Source of the DNA: DATEVL01 sp035281845
Lineage (GTDB): Bacteria; Chloroflexota; Anaerolineae; Anaerolineales; E44-bin32
Direction of reading: 5' to 3'
NCBI GenBank assembly: GCA_035281845.1
Contig: DATEVL010000066.1
Span: forward strand, 1 to 36,771
DNA: 36,771 bases
Shown here: one piece after another, positions 1-7,264 of the stretch
How the letters are laid out: each line of letters starts with the position of its first letter
Numbering within the stretch: the first letter of the stretch is position 1
Translations under genes and position numbers: made by a program
Notes under the pieces: model-generated
Databases searched by the model: none
What the model saw: the letters and a program-made list of their open reading frames with translations, nothing else
What the model was told of the DNA's origin: nothing

Positions 1-375
1 CCCGAGGCGATCGGTTATATCAATGCTCACGGCACGAGCACCCGCCTCAACGACGCCAGCGAGACGACGGCGATCAAGACGGTCTTCGGCGAAACCGCCT
101 ACAGCGTCCCCGTATCGTCGACCAAGTCCATGACCGGCCACCTGCTGGGCGCCGCCGGAGCTCTTGAAGCGATCTTCTGCATTCAGGCGATGGAGCGCGG
201 TATTCTGCCTCCAACGATCAACTATGAGACGCCGGACCCGGCGTGCGACCTGGATTACGTGCCCAACCAAGCCCGCGCCGTCGCCATCGAATGCGCGCTT
301 TCCAACTCGTTCGGTTTCGGCGGCCACAACGCCTGCCTGATCTTCCGCCGCTCCAATTCGCAGGCTTCCGCATAG
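1..375 (+). CDS. fabF: Beta-ketoacyl-ACP synthase II, C-terminal part (5' end outside window)
   Basis: This is the last 124 codons of a FabF-type condensing enzyme, open from base 1. FabF elongates acyl-ACP with malonyl-ACP in cytosolic type II fatty acid synthesis. The fragment keeps two hallmark blocks: NAHGTST near residue 9 of the fragment (first catalytic His) and STKSMTGHLLGAAGALEAI near residues 40-58 (the conserved Lys and second catalytic His), followed by the glycine-rich SNSFGFGGHNA tail. These distinguish it from FabH, which uses Cys-His-Asn. The stop TAG shares its last base with the GTG start of fabH (taGTG), so the two are almost certainly translationally coupled. Where the gene begins cannot be seen. 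Confidence 0.95.
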   Translation, partial: PEAIGYINAHGTSTRLNDASETTAIKTVFGETAYSVPVSSTKSMTGHLLGAAGALEAIFCIQAMERGILPPTINYETPDPACDLDYVPNQARAVAIECALSNSFGFGGHNACLIFRRSNSQASA

Positions 376-1502
376 TGTCCCCTTTCGCTCACGTCACGGG
401 CTGGGGGATGGCCGTCCCCGAAAAGATCCTGACCAACGAGGACATCGCCGCGATCGTAGACACCAACGACGAGTGGATCGTCTCCCGTACGGGAATCCAT
501 CAGCGACACGTCGCGGAAAAGGGCGAGACCACCGCCAGTTTGGCCACCAAGGCCGGTGCCCTCGCGCTGGCCATGACCACGCTCGATCCGCCGGATGTGG
601 ACCTGATCATCGTCGCCACCTCGACCCCCGAGCACCTTTTCCCGGCCACCGCCTGCCTGGTGCAAGACGCGCTCGGCGCCGGAAAGGCGGGAGCCTTCGA
701 CTTGTCGGCGGCCTGCACCGGTTTTATCTTCGCCCTCAACATGGCGGCGCAATCGATCCGCAGCGGATCGATTCGCAATGCGCTGGTGATCGGATCCGAG
801 ACGCTTTCGCGGATGATCAACTGGGAAGACCGCACGACGTGCGTCCTGTTCGGCGATGGTGCGGGCGCCTTCGTCCTGGAAGCGAGCGACAGGCCGGGGG
901 GAGTCCTCTCGTGCACGATGCGTTCCGACGGATCGGGCGGAGAGCTCTTGAGTATCCCCGCCGGCGGAAGCCGCTACCCGACCACGACCGAAACCCTGCA
1001 GCGCAACATGCACACGATTCACATGAACGGTCGGGAGGTCTTCCGTTTCGCCACGCATGTCATGGCCTCCGCCACGCGCGAGGCCGCCTCTCGGGCCGGC
1101 CTGCGGTTGAGTGACATCTCCCTGGTCATCCCTCACCAGGCCAACCTGCGCATCATCGAGGCGGCGGCGCGCGGGTTGAAGCTGCCGATGGACAAGTTCG
1201 TGGTCAACATCGGCGACTACGGCAACACCTCGACCGCCTCCATCCCGATCGCGGTTTGTGAAGCTGTCGGCGCCGGACGGATCCGTCCGGGCGACAATCT
1301 GGTCATGGTCGGGTTTGGCGGCGGCCTGACCTGGGGGGCGCTGGCTCTGCAGTGGGTCGCGACGGAGAAGCGCGTCAGACCGGCCAAGCGGCGGCGGCGC
1401 ACGATCCTCGTCTGGCTGGCGCACGTCCGATCGTTCTTCCGCCGCGTCTACCGGCGCATCGAAGGGATCCTGTGGGGCGGCCGCGCCAAAGCGCGGCCCT
1501 GA
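375..1502 (+). CDS. fabH: Beta-ketoacyl-ACP synthase III with basic C-terminal extension
   Basis: FabH starts fatty acid synthesis by condensing an acyl-CoA with malonyl-ACP. The GTG at 375 is chosen because the sequence MSPFAHVTGWGMAVPEKIL matches the usual FabH N-terminus and the codon overlaps the fabF stop by one base. An open frame runs further upstream but lies inside fabF. The product is 375 aa. The catalytic triad is visible: Cys114 in DLSAACTGF, His254 in IPHQANLRI and Asn284 in GNTSTASIP. The family is usually about 310-335 aa. The enzyme seems complete by about residue 330, and a further 40 or so residues are rich in Arg and Lys (AKRRRRTILVWLAHV and onward), an unusual amphipathic basic tail. 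Function is secure; the role of the tail is unknown. Confidence 0.94.
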   Translation: MSPFAHVTGWGMAVPEKILTNEDIAAIVDTNDEWIVSRTGIHQRHVAEKGETTASLATKAGALALAMTTLDPPDVDLIIVATSTPEHLFPATACLVQDALGAGKAGAFDLSAACTGFIFALNMAAQSIRSGSIRNALVIGSETLSRMINWEDRTTCVLFGDGAGAFVLEASDRPGGVLSCTMRSDGSGGELLSIPAGGSRYPTTTETLQRNMHTIHMNGREVFRFATHVMASATREAASRAGLRLSDISLVIPHQANLRIIEAAARGLKLPMDKFVVNIGDYGNTSTASIPIAVCEAVGAGRIRPGDNLVMVGFGGGLTWGALALQWVATEKRVRPAKRRRRTILVWLAHVRSFFRRVYRRIEGILWGGRAKARP

Positions 1503-1626
1503 GGACCGCGCCTCTCGACGCTGCTGCCTAGGATCCGGTCCTCGCCCGGCGGCTTTCTGCCACCAGCTCGCAGGAGCGTGCAGTAGTCTGAAACGGCCCC
1601 CGGGCGGTCCCTCCGATGTCGCTCGG

Positions 1627-2658
1627 ATGAGGAGAATCCCCTTTCGCAGAGATCCCGGCATCGAGCAAGGCCAGGGGTCCAGGCCTGGCATAGACGTTCC
1701 CCCCGCTCCGGCCCACACGACGTCCGCCGTCCTGGCGCTCTTCATCGTCTTCCTGTGGGCGACTTCCTGGGTTCAGATCAAGTTCGGACTGCAGGAGATC
1801 CCTCCCCTCACTTTAGCCGGAATTCGCTACAGTTTGGCCGCCCTGGCCTTGATCGGGGCCATTCTTCTCTCCGGCAGGATGACCGCGCTGCAATCCATCT
1901 CCAAAGGCGCCTGGCGGAAGCTCGCTCTTCTCGGTGTGCTCCTCTACGCGGTGACTCAGGGCGCCGTGTTCGTGGCGCTGTCGATATTGCCTGCCGTGAC
2001 CGTGAACTTGGTCTGGAGCTTCAGCACGATTGTCGTCGCGTGGATGGGGATCGCCTGGCTGGCCGAGCCTCCTACGTCGCTGCAGTGGTTGGGCGTCGCG
2101 TTGGCGACGACCGGCACTATCATCTATTTCTACCCGCCCTCCTTGCCGGCCGGCCAACGCGTCGGCCTGATGGTCGCCGCCGTGGGAGTTCTGGCGAACG
2201 CCGGGGCCTCGATCCTCGGGAGACAGGGCAATCGTTCCGGCCGGTGGTCACCGCTGGTTGTCACGGCGGTCAGCATGGGATTCGGCGCCGCCCTCCTTAT
2301 GGCGATCGGGCTCGCGAAGGAAGGCGTCCCCACGATCAGCCTTAAGGGGTGGGCTATCCTCCTGTGGTTGGCGCTTGTGAACACGGCGCTGGCCTTCACT
2401 TTGTGGAATCACACGCTGCGGGCGCTGACGGCGGTGGAATCGAGCGTGATCAACTCTACAATGCTCATCTGGATACCGCTGCTGGCGTGGCTCTTCTTGG
2501 GAGAGACTCTCACCCGGACGGCGGTCGCAGGTCTGGTCCTGGCCGCAGCGGGCACGATCCTTGTGCAATTGCGACGGGTGGGTCGACCGCGTTTCCCCGG
2601 GCGGAGGCGGGCAGAGGCGGCCGCGGGCGAGGGCCGTGCTCCGGCCTCCCCGAAATGA
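1627..2658 (+). CDS. EamA/DMT-family transporter (10-TM drug/metabolite exporter type)
   Basis: This is a 343-aa integral membrane protein with two EamA repeats. The first runs from about residue 35 (LALFIVFLWATSWVQIKFGL) to 155, the second from about 180 to 315 (ending in AGLVLAAAGTILVQL). WATSW at the first helix and the repeated G-x-x-L-x-x-x-G-x-x-L ends are typical of the drug/metabolite transporter superfamily. Members export amino acids, metabolites or drugs; the substrate cannot be read from sequence. The ATG at 1627 has no convincing Shine-Dalgarno sequence and gives a 30-residue polar N-terminus, so the true start is uncertain, although no other ATG precedes the first helix. The last 30 residues are Arg/Ala-rich. 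It lies 124 bp after fabH and may be separately transcribed. Confidence 0.85.
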   Translation: MRRIPFRRDPGIEQGQGSRPGIDVPPAPAHTTSAVLALFIVFLWATSWVQIKFGLQEIPPLTLAGIRYSLAALALIGAILLSGRMTALQSISKGAWRKLALLGVLLYAVTQGAVFVALSILPAVTVNLVWSFSTIVVAWMGIAWLAEPPTSLQWLGVALATTGTIIYFYPPSLPAGQRVGLMVAAVGVLANAGASILGRQGNRSGRWSPLVVTAVSMGFGAALLMAIGLAKEGVPTISLKGWAILLWLALVNTALAFTLWNHTLRALTAVESSVINSTMLIWIPLLAWLFLGETLTRTAVAGLVLAAAGTILVQLRRVGRPRFPGRRRAEAAAGEGRAPASPK

Positions 2659-2659
2659 G

Positions 2660-2685
2660 ATCCGCCCGGGCGACCCCGGGCGGAT
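2660..2685. terminator. Perfect 11-bp hairpin between convergent genes
   Basis: ATCCGCCCGGG (2660-2670) is followed by the 4-nt loop CGAC and its exact complement CCCGGGCGGAT (2675-2685). It starts two bases after the transporter stop and sits 25 bp before the end of the convergent thioredoxin gene, the usual place for a bidirectional terminator. No T-tract follows on the + strand. The - strand reading continues into a weakly T-containing stretch, so efficiency as an intrinsic terminator is uncertain. Confidence 0.6.
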
Positions 2686-2710
2686 GCAAGCGACAGGAAC
2701 GGCGGCGAGG

Positions 2711-3067
2711 CTAGTTCGGCGAAGGCTGGGCCTCGGCCACGTTCAAGAACTCCTCGACCATTTGACGCAGGTACTTTTCCGGCAGTGCCCCGACCTGCTG
2801 GTGAGCTACCACCCCGCGGCTGACGAACAGCATCGTCGGAATCCCCTGGACGCCGTATTTCTGCGCCCAGACCGGGTTGTCGTCCGTGTTGACTTTGGCT
2901 ACGACCAGGCGACCGGCATACTCCCCCGCCAGCTTTTCAAGGGTGGGTGCGACCATCCGGCATGGGCCGCACCACGGGGCCCAGAAGTCGACGATTACCG
3001 GGACGGCCGACTGCAAGATCGCCTTCTCAAAGGCGTCGTCGTTGACGTGAATTGGCTCAGAAATCAT
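2711..3067 (-). CDS. trxA: Thioredoxin
   Basis: A 118-aa single-domain thioredoxin, the general cytosolic protein-disulfide reductant working with thioredoxin reductase. The active site WCGPC is at residues 32-36 and the cis-proline loop GIPT at 75-78 (Pro77). Length and the VDFWAPWCGPC context match classical Trx. The ATG at 3067 overlaps the TGA of the upstream OsmC-like gene by 4 bp (ATGA), so both proteins are likely made from one message. Pairing with an OsmC-family protein suggests a thiol-redox or peroxide-defence unit (inference). Its 3' end faces the hairpin at 2660-2685. Confidence 0.95.
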   Translation of the reverse strand: MISEPIHVNDDAFEKAILQSAVPVIVDFWAPWCGPCRMVAPTLEKLAGEYAGRLVVAKVNTDDNPVWAQKYGVQGIPTMLFVSRGVVAHQQVGALPEKYLRQMVEEFLNVAEAQPSPN

Positions 3068-3546
3068 GAAGCTATACCTCCCAATCTGTCTGAAAACGAT
3101 TCTACCGCGCCTTGGCCGTCGCTGCCGGACTCAGGAAGGATCTCGAAAGCCGTTGTGATTTCCACTTGCGGACGCAAACTGGCCGACACGGAACAATAAC
3201 GGGATTCGGACAATTCAATGGCCCGTTCGACCGCCTCCGAGGTCAGGTTCTTTCCGCGCATCCGGTAGGTCAGGTGAATCCGGCGAAATCGCCACGGCGG
3301 ATCGGCGTCTTGTTCCCCGTCGGCGAGGATTTCCAAACTGGCCAGAAGTTGGCGCTTCTTGCGCAGGATCGCGACCACATCGACCGCGGTGCACGAGGCG
3401 AGGGCCACCATCAACAAGTCGGACGGCTTCATCCCCACCCGGTTCTCTTCGTCTTGGGTGGAGATAACGACGGAATGCTTGTTCGTGTCGATGCCGACGT
3501 AAAGACCTTCCCCGCACCAAACCAGCCGTGTGTGCGCCGTCGTCAC
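3064..3546 (-). CDS. OsmC/Ohr-family protein
   Basis: A 160-aa OsmC-like protein. The family includes thiol peroxidases that reduce organic hydroperoxides, usually with two catalytic cysteines. Visible features are the MKPSDLLMVALASCTAVDVV block, which matches the OsmC helix carrying the first cysteine (P-x-x-L-L-x-x-A-x-x-x-C), and RYCSVSASLRPQVEI near the C-terminus, which matches the second cysteine block. The GTG at 3546 was chosen because a strong GGAGGAGG lies just upstream (3550-3557) and translation VTTAHTRLVW fits the family. The longer open frame back to 3621 would cross the promoter/dyad region. Substrate class (Ohr, OsmC or YhfA-like) is not resolved. It is the first gene of a two-gene unit with thioredoxin. 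Confidence 0.88.
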   Translation of the reverse strand: MTTAHTRLVWCGEGLYVGIDTNKHSVVISTQDEENRVGMKPSDLLMVALASCTAVDVVAILRKKRQLLASLEILADGEQDADPPWRFRRIHLTYRMRGKNLTSEAVERAIELSESRYCSVSASLRPQVEITTAFEILPESGSDGQGAVESFSDRLGGIAS

Positions 3547-3578
3547 CGGACCTCCTCCTGCCCCGCTGTTAGCGGCGC

Positions 3579-3605
3579 AGTATAGCATCCGCCGGATGCT
3601 ATAAT
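3579..3605. promoter_or_regulatory. Divergent promoters around a perfect 10-bp dyad (operator candidate)
   Basis: TATAGCATCC (3581-3590), spacer GCC, GGATGCTATA (3594-3603) is an exact inverted repeat. Each end forms a -10-like box pointing outward: TGCTATAAT on + (hexamer 3600-3605, extended -10) toward the zinc-ribbon gene, and TATACT on - (3584-3579) toward the OsmC/thioredoxin unit. Neither has a clear -35 element. A regulator bound here would cover both promoters, so co-regulation is a reasonable inference. The binding protein is unknown. Confidence 0.6.
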
Positions 3606-3630
3606 CGCCGGTAAACTGCATGAATTCATC

Positions 3631-3993
3631 ATGACGATTGGTACCTGCCCTGCTTGTGGCGAGGCGTACGCCTCCGGCGCCCAGACCTGCTCTCGTTGCG
3701 GCGAGCCGCTCACCTCCGTCGCCCGCATTCTGAGCTCACCCGCCGCGCCGCGCCAACCGCGCTGGCTCGCCCAGAACCGCCAACGAGCCGCGGAGTTGCG
3801 GAAGTCGGAAAGCCAGGCCTCCCATCAACGAATGGAATCCTTCCTCGAGACCGACCGACGGCGACAGGAGGCCGAGAAGATCATCGCTTCGCAGACTCAG
3901 ACGCGCGAGCGGCGCGCCGTGCTTCTGGCGGCCGTCGTCTTCCTGTTGATCGCGGCGGTCACCGCGGGCGTAGTTGTCTCCATTCTTCTCTGA
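3631..3993 (+). CDS. Small zinc-ribbon, C-terminally membrane-anchored protein
   Basis: A 120-aa protein with an N-terminal zinc ribbon (C6-x2-C9 ... C20-x2-C23: CPACGEAYASGAQTCSRCGE), a charged and probably helical middle (about residues 45-92, rich in Arg, Glu and Gln) and one hydrophobic segment near the C-terminus (about 96-118, VLLAAVVFLLIAAVTAGVVV). This suggests a membrane-tethered protein with its zinc finger in the cytosol. The function is not recognised. It is expressed divergently from the OsmC/thioredoxin unit, and the extended -10 at 3600-3605 would give a short leader of about 19 nt with no obvious Shine-Dalgarno sequence. Confidence 0.8.
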   Translation: MTIGTCPACGEAYASGAQTCSRCGEPLTSVARILSSPAAPRQPRWLAQNRQRAAELRKSESQASHQRMESFLETDRRRQEAEKIIASQTQTRERRAVLLAAVVFLLIAAVTAGVVVSILL

Positions 3994-4076
3994 TCCGTGA
4001 TGGGGACGGTCCCCACGCAGCCTCACCAGGGCTCAGGCGGTTCGGTCCGGGGCCGAGCTGCTCGGCGGCAACCATC

Positions 4077-4835
4077 ATGACGGTCTACACCGTTCGCCTC
4101 CCGGTCTACGAAGGGCCGCTCGACTTGCTCCTGGAACTGATCGAGCGTGCCGAGCTGGATATCACCAAGATCGCGCTGGCTCAAGTTACCGACCAGTACC
4201 TGGCGCATCTGCGCAGCGTCGCCGAGCGAGATCTCGCGGATTTGGCATCTTTCCTGGTGGTGGCCACCCGCCTGTTACAGATCAAGTCGGAGGCGCTCCT
4301 GCCTCGGCCCCCGGAGCGAGAGCCCGGCGAGGAAGATCCGGGAGACGCGTTGGCGCGCCAGCTGATTCTGTACCGGCAATTCAAGCAGGCCGCTGGCACC
4401 TTGACCGAGCGCCTGGAGGCCGGGCTTCACAGCTACACCCGGCGAGCGCCTCCGCCGCATTCCGAACCCCATCTAGATTTGGGCGATCTATCCCTAGCCC
4501 GTCTCCGCCGCACCTTGCTCGAGGTGTTGGCATCGACCCGCCCGGAGTCCGGGCTCGCTGACTCGATCGTCGCGCCGCGGATCAACATCCGTCACAAGAT
4601 CGGGTTGATCTTCGACGCCCTGCGGCGCCGGGGCCGGATGGGATTCGGCGACCTGCTCAGAAGGTCGCGCTCCCGATTAGAAATCGTCGTCTCGTTCCTG
4701 GCCGTGCTGGAATTGATCAAGCAGCATCAGGTACTGGCGATTCAAGAGAAGCTTTTCGGGGAGATCGAGATCGTCCCCGGGGCCGATTGGCGCCCCGATC
4801 AAGAGGTCGATCTGGAGTTGGAGTTCGACGAGTAG
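4077..4835 (+). CDS. scpA: Segregation and condensation protein A (kleisin)
   Basis: A 252-aa ScpA, the kleisin that bridges the SMC heads and binds ScpB in bacterial condensin. The N-terminal signature is clear (VRLPVYEGPLDLLLELIERA at about residues 6-25, then DITKIALAQVTDQYL), and the C-terminal winged helix that contacts the SMC head is at about 175-245 (GDLLRRSRSRLEIVVSFLAV). The ATG at 4077 gives the standard start; the open frame upstream is not ScpA-like. No scpB follows, although the two are often adjacent. Instead the last 37 bp overlap the 3' end of a VanZ-like gene on the other strand. Confidence 0.95.
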   Translation: MTVYTVRLPVYEGPLDLLLELIERAELDITKIALAQVTDQYLAHLRSVAERDLADLASFLVVATRLLQIKSEALLPRPPEREPGEEDPGDALARQLILYRQFKQAAGTLTERLEAGLHSYTRRAPPPHSEPHLDLGDLSLARLRRTLLEVLASTRPESGLADSIVAPRINIRHKIGLIFDALRRRGRMGFGDLLRRSRSRLEIVVSFLAVLELIKQHQVLAIQEKLFGEIEIVPGADWRPDQEVDLELEFDE

Positions 4836-5188
4836 AGCGTGGCGACGAGAAGCGCCAGGGCCGCGCCCAGCGAGTCGATGCCGACGTCGCGCAGCGCCGA
4901 GTGCCGGCCGTACACAAAGGATTGATGAAACTCATCGCTTAGCGCGAAGAGCAGCGCCATCAGGAAGGAAAGCGCGGCCCGGTAGGCCGGCGACAGGCGC
5001 CCGGGTAGCGCGTAGTAGTACGCCACGCCCAGCATCGCGTAGCCGGTGGCGTGGGCGCCCTTCTTGATCAGAAGATCGTATTGGCCGAAGAACGGGATCT
5101 GTTCGGACGTCAGCGACGAAAGCATGAAGATCGCCACCATCATGCCGAGAGCAGGAATCCAGCGCCACAGGGTCGAGTCACGAGCCAT
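4799..5188 (-). CDS. VanZ-family membrane protein
   Basis: A 129-aa membrane protein with about four hydrophobic segments (roughly residues 10-25, 47-60, 69-87 and 102-120). It carries the VanZ-like signature SDEFHQSFVYGRHSALRDVGIDSLGA in split form: SDEFHQSF near residue 86 and RDVGIDSLGA near 100. VanZ in the enterococcal cluster gives low-level teicoplanin resistance, but most chromosomal VanZ-like proteins have no known role. The ATG at 5188 sits only about 8 bp from a TAGAAT -10-like box (5201-5196, preceded by TG at the extended position), so the message may be leaderless. Its 3' end, including the SNSNSRSTS tail, lies antisense to the end of scpA. Confidence 0.85.
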   Translation of the reverse strand: MARDSTLWRWIPALGMMVAIFMLSSLTSEQIPFFGQYDLLIKKGAHATGYAMLGVAYYYALPGRLSPAYRAALSFLMALLFALSDEFHQSFVYGRHSALRDVGIDSLGAALALLVATLYSSNSNSRSTS

Positions 5189-5195
5189 GCCGATG

Positions 5196-5201
5196 ATTCT
5201 A
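5196..5201 (-). promoter_or_regulatory. Extended -10 promoter candidate for the VanZ-like gene
   Basis: On the - strand TGTTAGAAT places an extended -10 hexamer (TAGAAT, 5201-5196) so that transcription would begin at or within a base or two of the ATG at 5188. No -35 element is seen. This predicts a leaderless transcript. Confidence 0.4.
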
Positions 5202-5239
5202 ACATTCGACTCGGCAAGGGCGGCCGTCGGGCGGCGCCT

Positions 5240-7264
5240 ATGACCAATCGACTTGCGGCGGAGACTTCCCCGTACTTGCTGCAGCACGCCGAGAACCCCG
5301 TCGACTGGTTGCCGTGGGGAGAAGCGGCCTTGGAACGGGCCCGGCGGGAAGACAAGCCGATCTTCCTGAGCATCGGCTATGCTGCCTGCCACTGGTGCCA
5401 CGTTATGGCCCACGAGTCCTTCGAAGACGAGGCGACCGCCGCCGCCCTCAACCGCGACTTCGTCCCGGTGAAAGTCGATCGCGAGGAGCGTCCCGACGTC
5501 GACACCATCTACATGGAGGCGGTCGTCGCGTTGACCGGCCAGGGCGGCTGGCCGTTGAGCGTTTTCCTCACGCCCGCCGGCGAGCCGTTCTATGGGGGGA
5601 CATACTTCCCCCCTGTGCCCCGCCATGGAATGCCCTCCTTCGCCGATGTCCTGCAGGCCGTCGCCACCGCCTGGCACGGCGACCGCAGCCGGCTCACCGA
5701 AACCGCCCGGCGTTTGAGCGAACACATAGCCGGAGCCGAATCGCCGGCCGACGCGGGAGGCGAGGTCGATCGGACGACCGAAACCCAGGCGATGGAGGCG
5801 CTTCTCCGACAGTACGACTGGGAATTCGGAGGCTGGGGAGGCGCGCCGAAGTTCCCCGCCGCCGGCGCGGTTGCCCTCTTGCTGCGGCGCCATCAGCGCG
5901 AGCGCGACGGAATGGCCCTCAACATGGCGACGCATAGTCTGGAGGCAATGGGGGCCGGCGGCATCTTCGACCATCTCGGAGGTGGCTTCCACCGCTACGC
6001 CGTCGATCGGACGTGGACCGTTCCCCACTTCGAGAAGATGCTGTACGACAACGCCCTTCTGGCGCGGGTCTACCTTGAGGCGTGGCAAGTGACCGGCACC
6101 GAGTCTTTCCGCCGGACCGCCGTCGCCACGCTCGAGTTCATGCGCCGCGAGCTGCGCACGGCCGAAGGTGGATTCAGCGCATCGCTCGATGCCGATTCCG
6201 AAGGCGAAGAAGGACGCTTCTACCTATGGACCGCGAACGAAATCGAAACGGGGCTGGCGAACTCGAGCGCGCTCGAGGCCATCCGCTCCGGCTTCGACAT
6301 CCGCCCAGAGGGGAACTTCGAAGGGCGCCTGGTGCTTCGCCGCGGGCCCGTCCGGACAGGTGAACCACCGGCCTCCACGCCGGAAGAGGAGGCGGCCCGG
6401 GCCAAGTTGTTCGAGATTCGTGCCCGTCGCCCGAGGCCGATGATAGACGACAAGGTCATTACGGCTTGGAACGGGCTCGCCCTCAGTGCCTGGGCGACGG
6501 CGGCGCGCCTTCTGCGGCGGCCGGAGGATCTGTCGACGGCGCAAGAGCTGGCCAGGTTCCTGCTCGATGGTTTGCGTCCTAACGGCAGGCTGCACCGCAC
6601 GTATCGACTCGGTCAGCCGCGCCAGCCGGCCTTCCTCGACGATCACAGCGCGCTGGCGGAAGGGTTGCTCGATCTCTACCAGGTTGACTTCGACCGCGCT
6701 TGGCTGAACGCCGCCCTGGAACTCGCCGAAATCATCTTGAGCGACTTCCGGGATCCCTCGGGCGGCTTCTTCGACACCTCTTCGGAATCGCCGGGCCTTC
6801 CTTCCAGGCCGAAGTCGATTCAGGACACGCCCTACCCGAGTGGAAACGCCATGGCGGTGAGCCTTCTGCTGCGCCTCGAGGCCCTCACGGGCGAAGGCCG
6901 CTATCGTGAGGCAGCGTTGCCGACGCTGGCGGCGATCCAGCACACGGCCGCTCGTCATCCAACGGCATTCGCAGCGTGGCTGCAATGTATGGGGCTGGCG
7001 GCCTCTCCCATGCCTCAGCTCGCCATCGTCGGCCCCCGGGGATCCGAAGGATTTCGAGCGTTGGCGGTGGAGGCGCACCGGCGCTTCTTGCCGCGGCTTG
7101 CGATGGCGGGCGGAGAACTTTCGGACGGCGGGCCGATCTCGCTCCTCCAGGGCAAGACCGCGATAGGCGGAAAACCGACAGCCTATCTTTGCCACGCCTT
7201 CGTCTGCCTCCAACCGACGACCTCACCGGCCGAGCTCGCCGCGCAGCTGGCCGAGGCGAACTGA
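5240..7264 (+). CDS. yyaL: DUF255 thioredoxin-fold / six-hairpin glycosidase-like protein (YyaL/SSP411 family)
   Basis: A 674-aa protein matching the YyaL/SPATA20 family in length and layout. An N-terminal thioredoxin-like DUF255 domain (about 1-165) carries the family motif CHWCH at 50-54 within GYAACHWCHVMAHESFED. It is followed by an (alpha/alpha) barrel resembling N-acylglucosamine 2-epimerases (about 180-670; GGGFHRYAVDRTWTVPHFEK is a hallmark block). The reaction is not established for the family. The ATG at 5240 gives MTNRLAAETSPYLLQHAENP, a textbook family start; the open frame upstream is antisense to VanZ. The stop TGA at 7262-7264 abuts the GTG of the next gene with no gap. Confidence 0.92.
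   Translation: MTNRLAAETSPYLLQHAENPVDWLPWGEAALERARREDKPIFLSIGYAACHWCHVMAHESFEDEATAAALNRDFVPVKVDREERPDVDTIYMEAVVALTGQGGWPLSVFLTPAGEPFYGGTYFPPVPRHGMPSFADVLQAVATAWHGDRSRLTETARRLSEHIAGAESPADAGGEVDRTTETQAMEALLRQYDWEFGGWGGAPKFPAAGAVALLLRRHQRERDGMALNMATHSLEAMGAGGIFDHLGGGFHRYAVDRTWTVPHFEKMLYDNALLARVYLEAWQVTGTESFRRTAVATLEFMRRELRTAEGGFSASLDADSEGEEGRFYLWTANEIETGLANSSALEAIRSGFDIRPEGNFEGRLVLRRGPVRTGEPPASTPEEEAARAKLFEIRARRPRPMIDDKVITAWNGLALSAWATAARLLRRPEDLSTAQELARFLLDGLRPNGRLHRTYRLGQPRQPAFLDDHSALAEGLLDLYQVDFDRAWLNAALELAEIILSDFRDPSGGFFDTSSESPGLPSRPKSIQDTPYPSGNAMAVSLLLRLEALTGEGRYREAALPTLAAIQHTAARHPTAFAAWLQCMGLAASPMPQLAIVGPRGSEGFRALAVEAHRRFLPRLAMAGGELSDGGPISLLQGKTAIGGKPTAYLCHAFVCLQPTTSPAELAAQLAEAN

Noticed and set aside
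243..374. In-frame extension of fabH upstream of 375
   Set aside because: It lies inside the fabF coding sequence and its translation is Arg/Pro-rich shadow; the GTG at 375 gives the normal FabH N-terminus.
255..1745. Long antisense ORF opposite fabH and others opposite yyaL, glmS, lepA and the giant GT-C genes
   Set aside because: High GC makes antisense frames stay open; their translations are Arg/Gly/Pro-rich and the sense genes have clear catalytic motifs.
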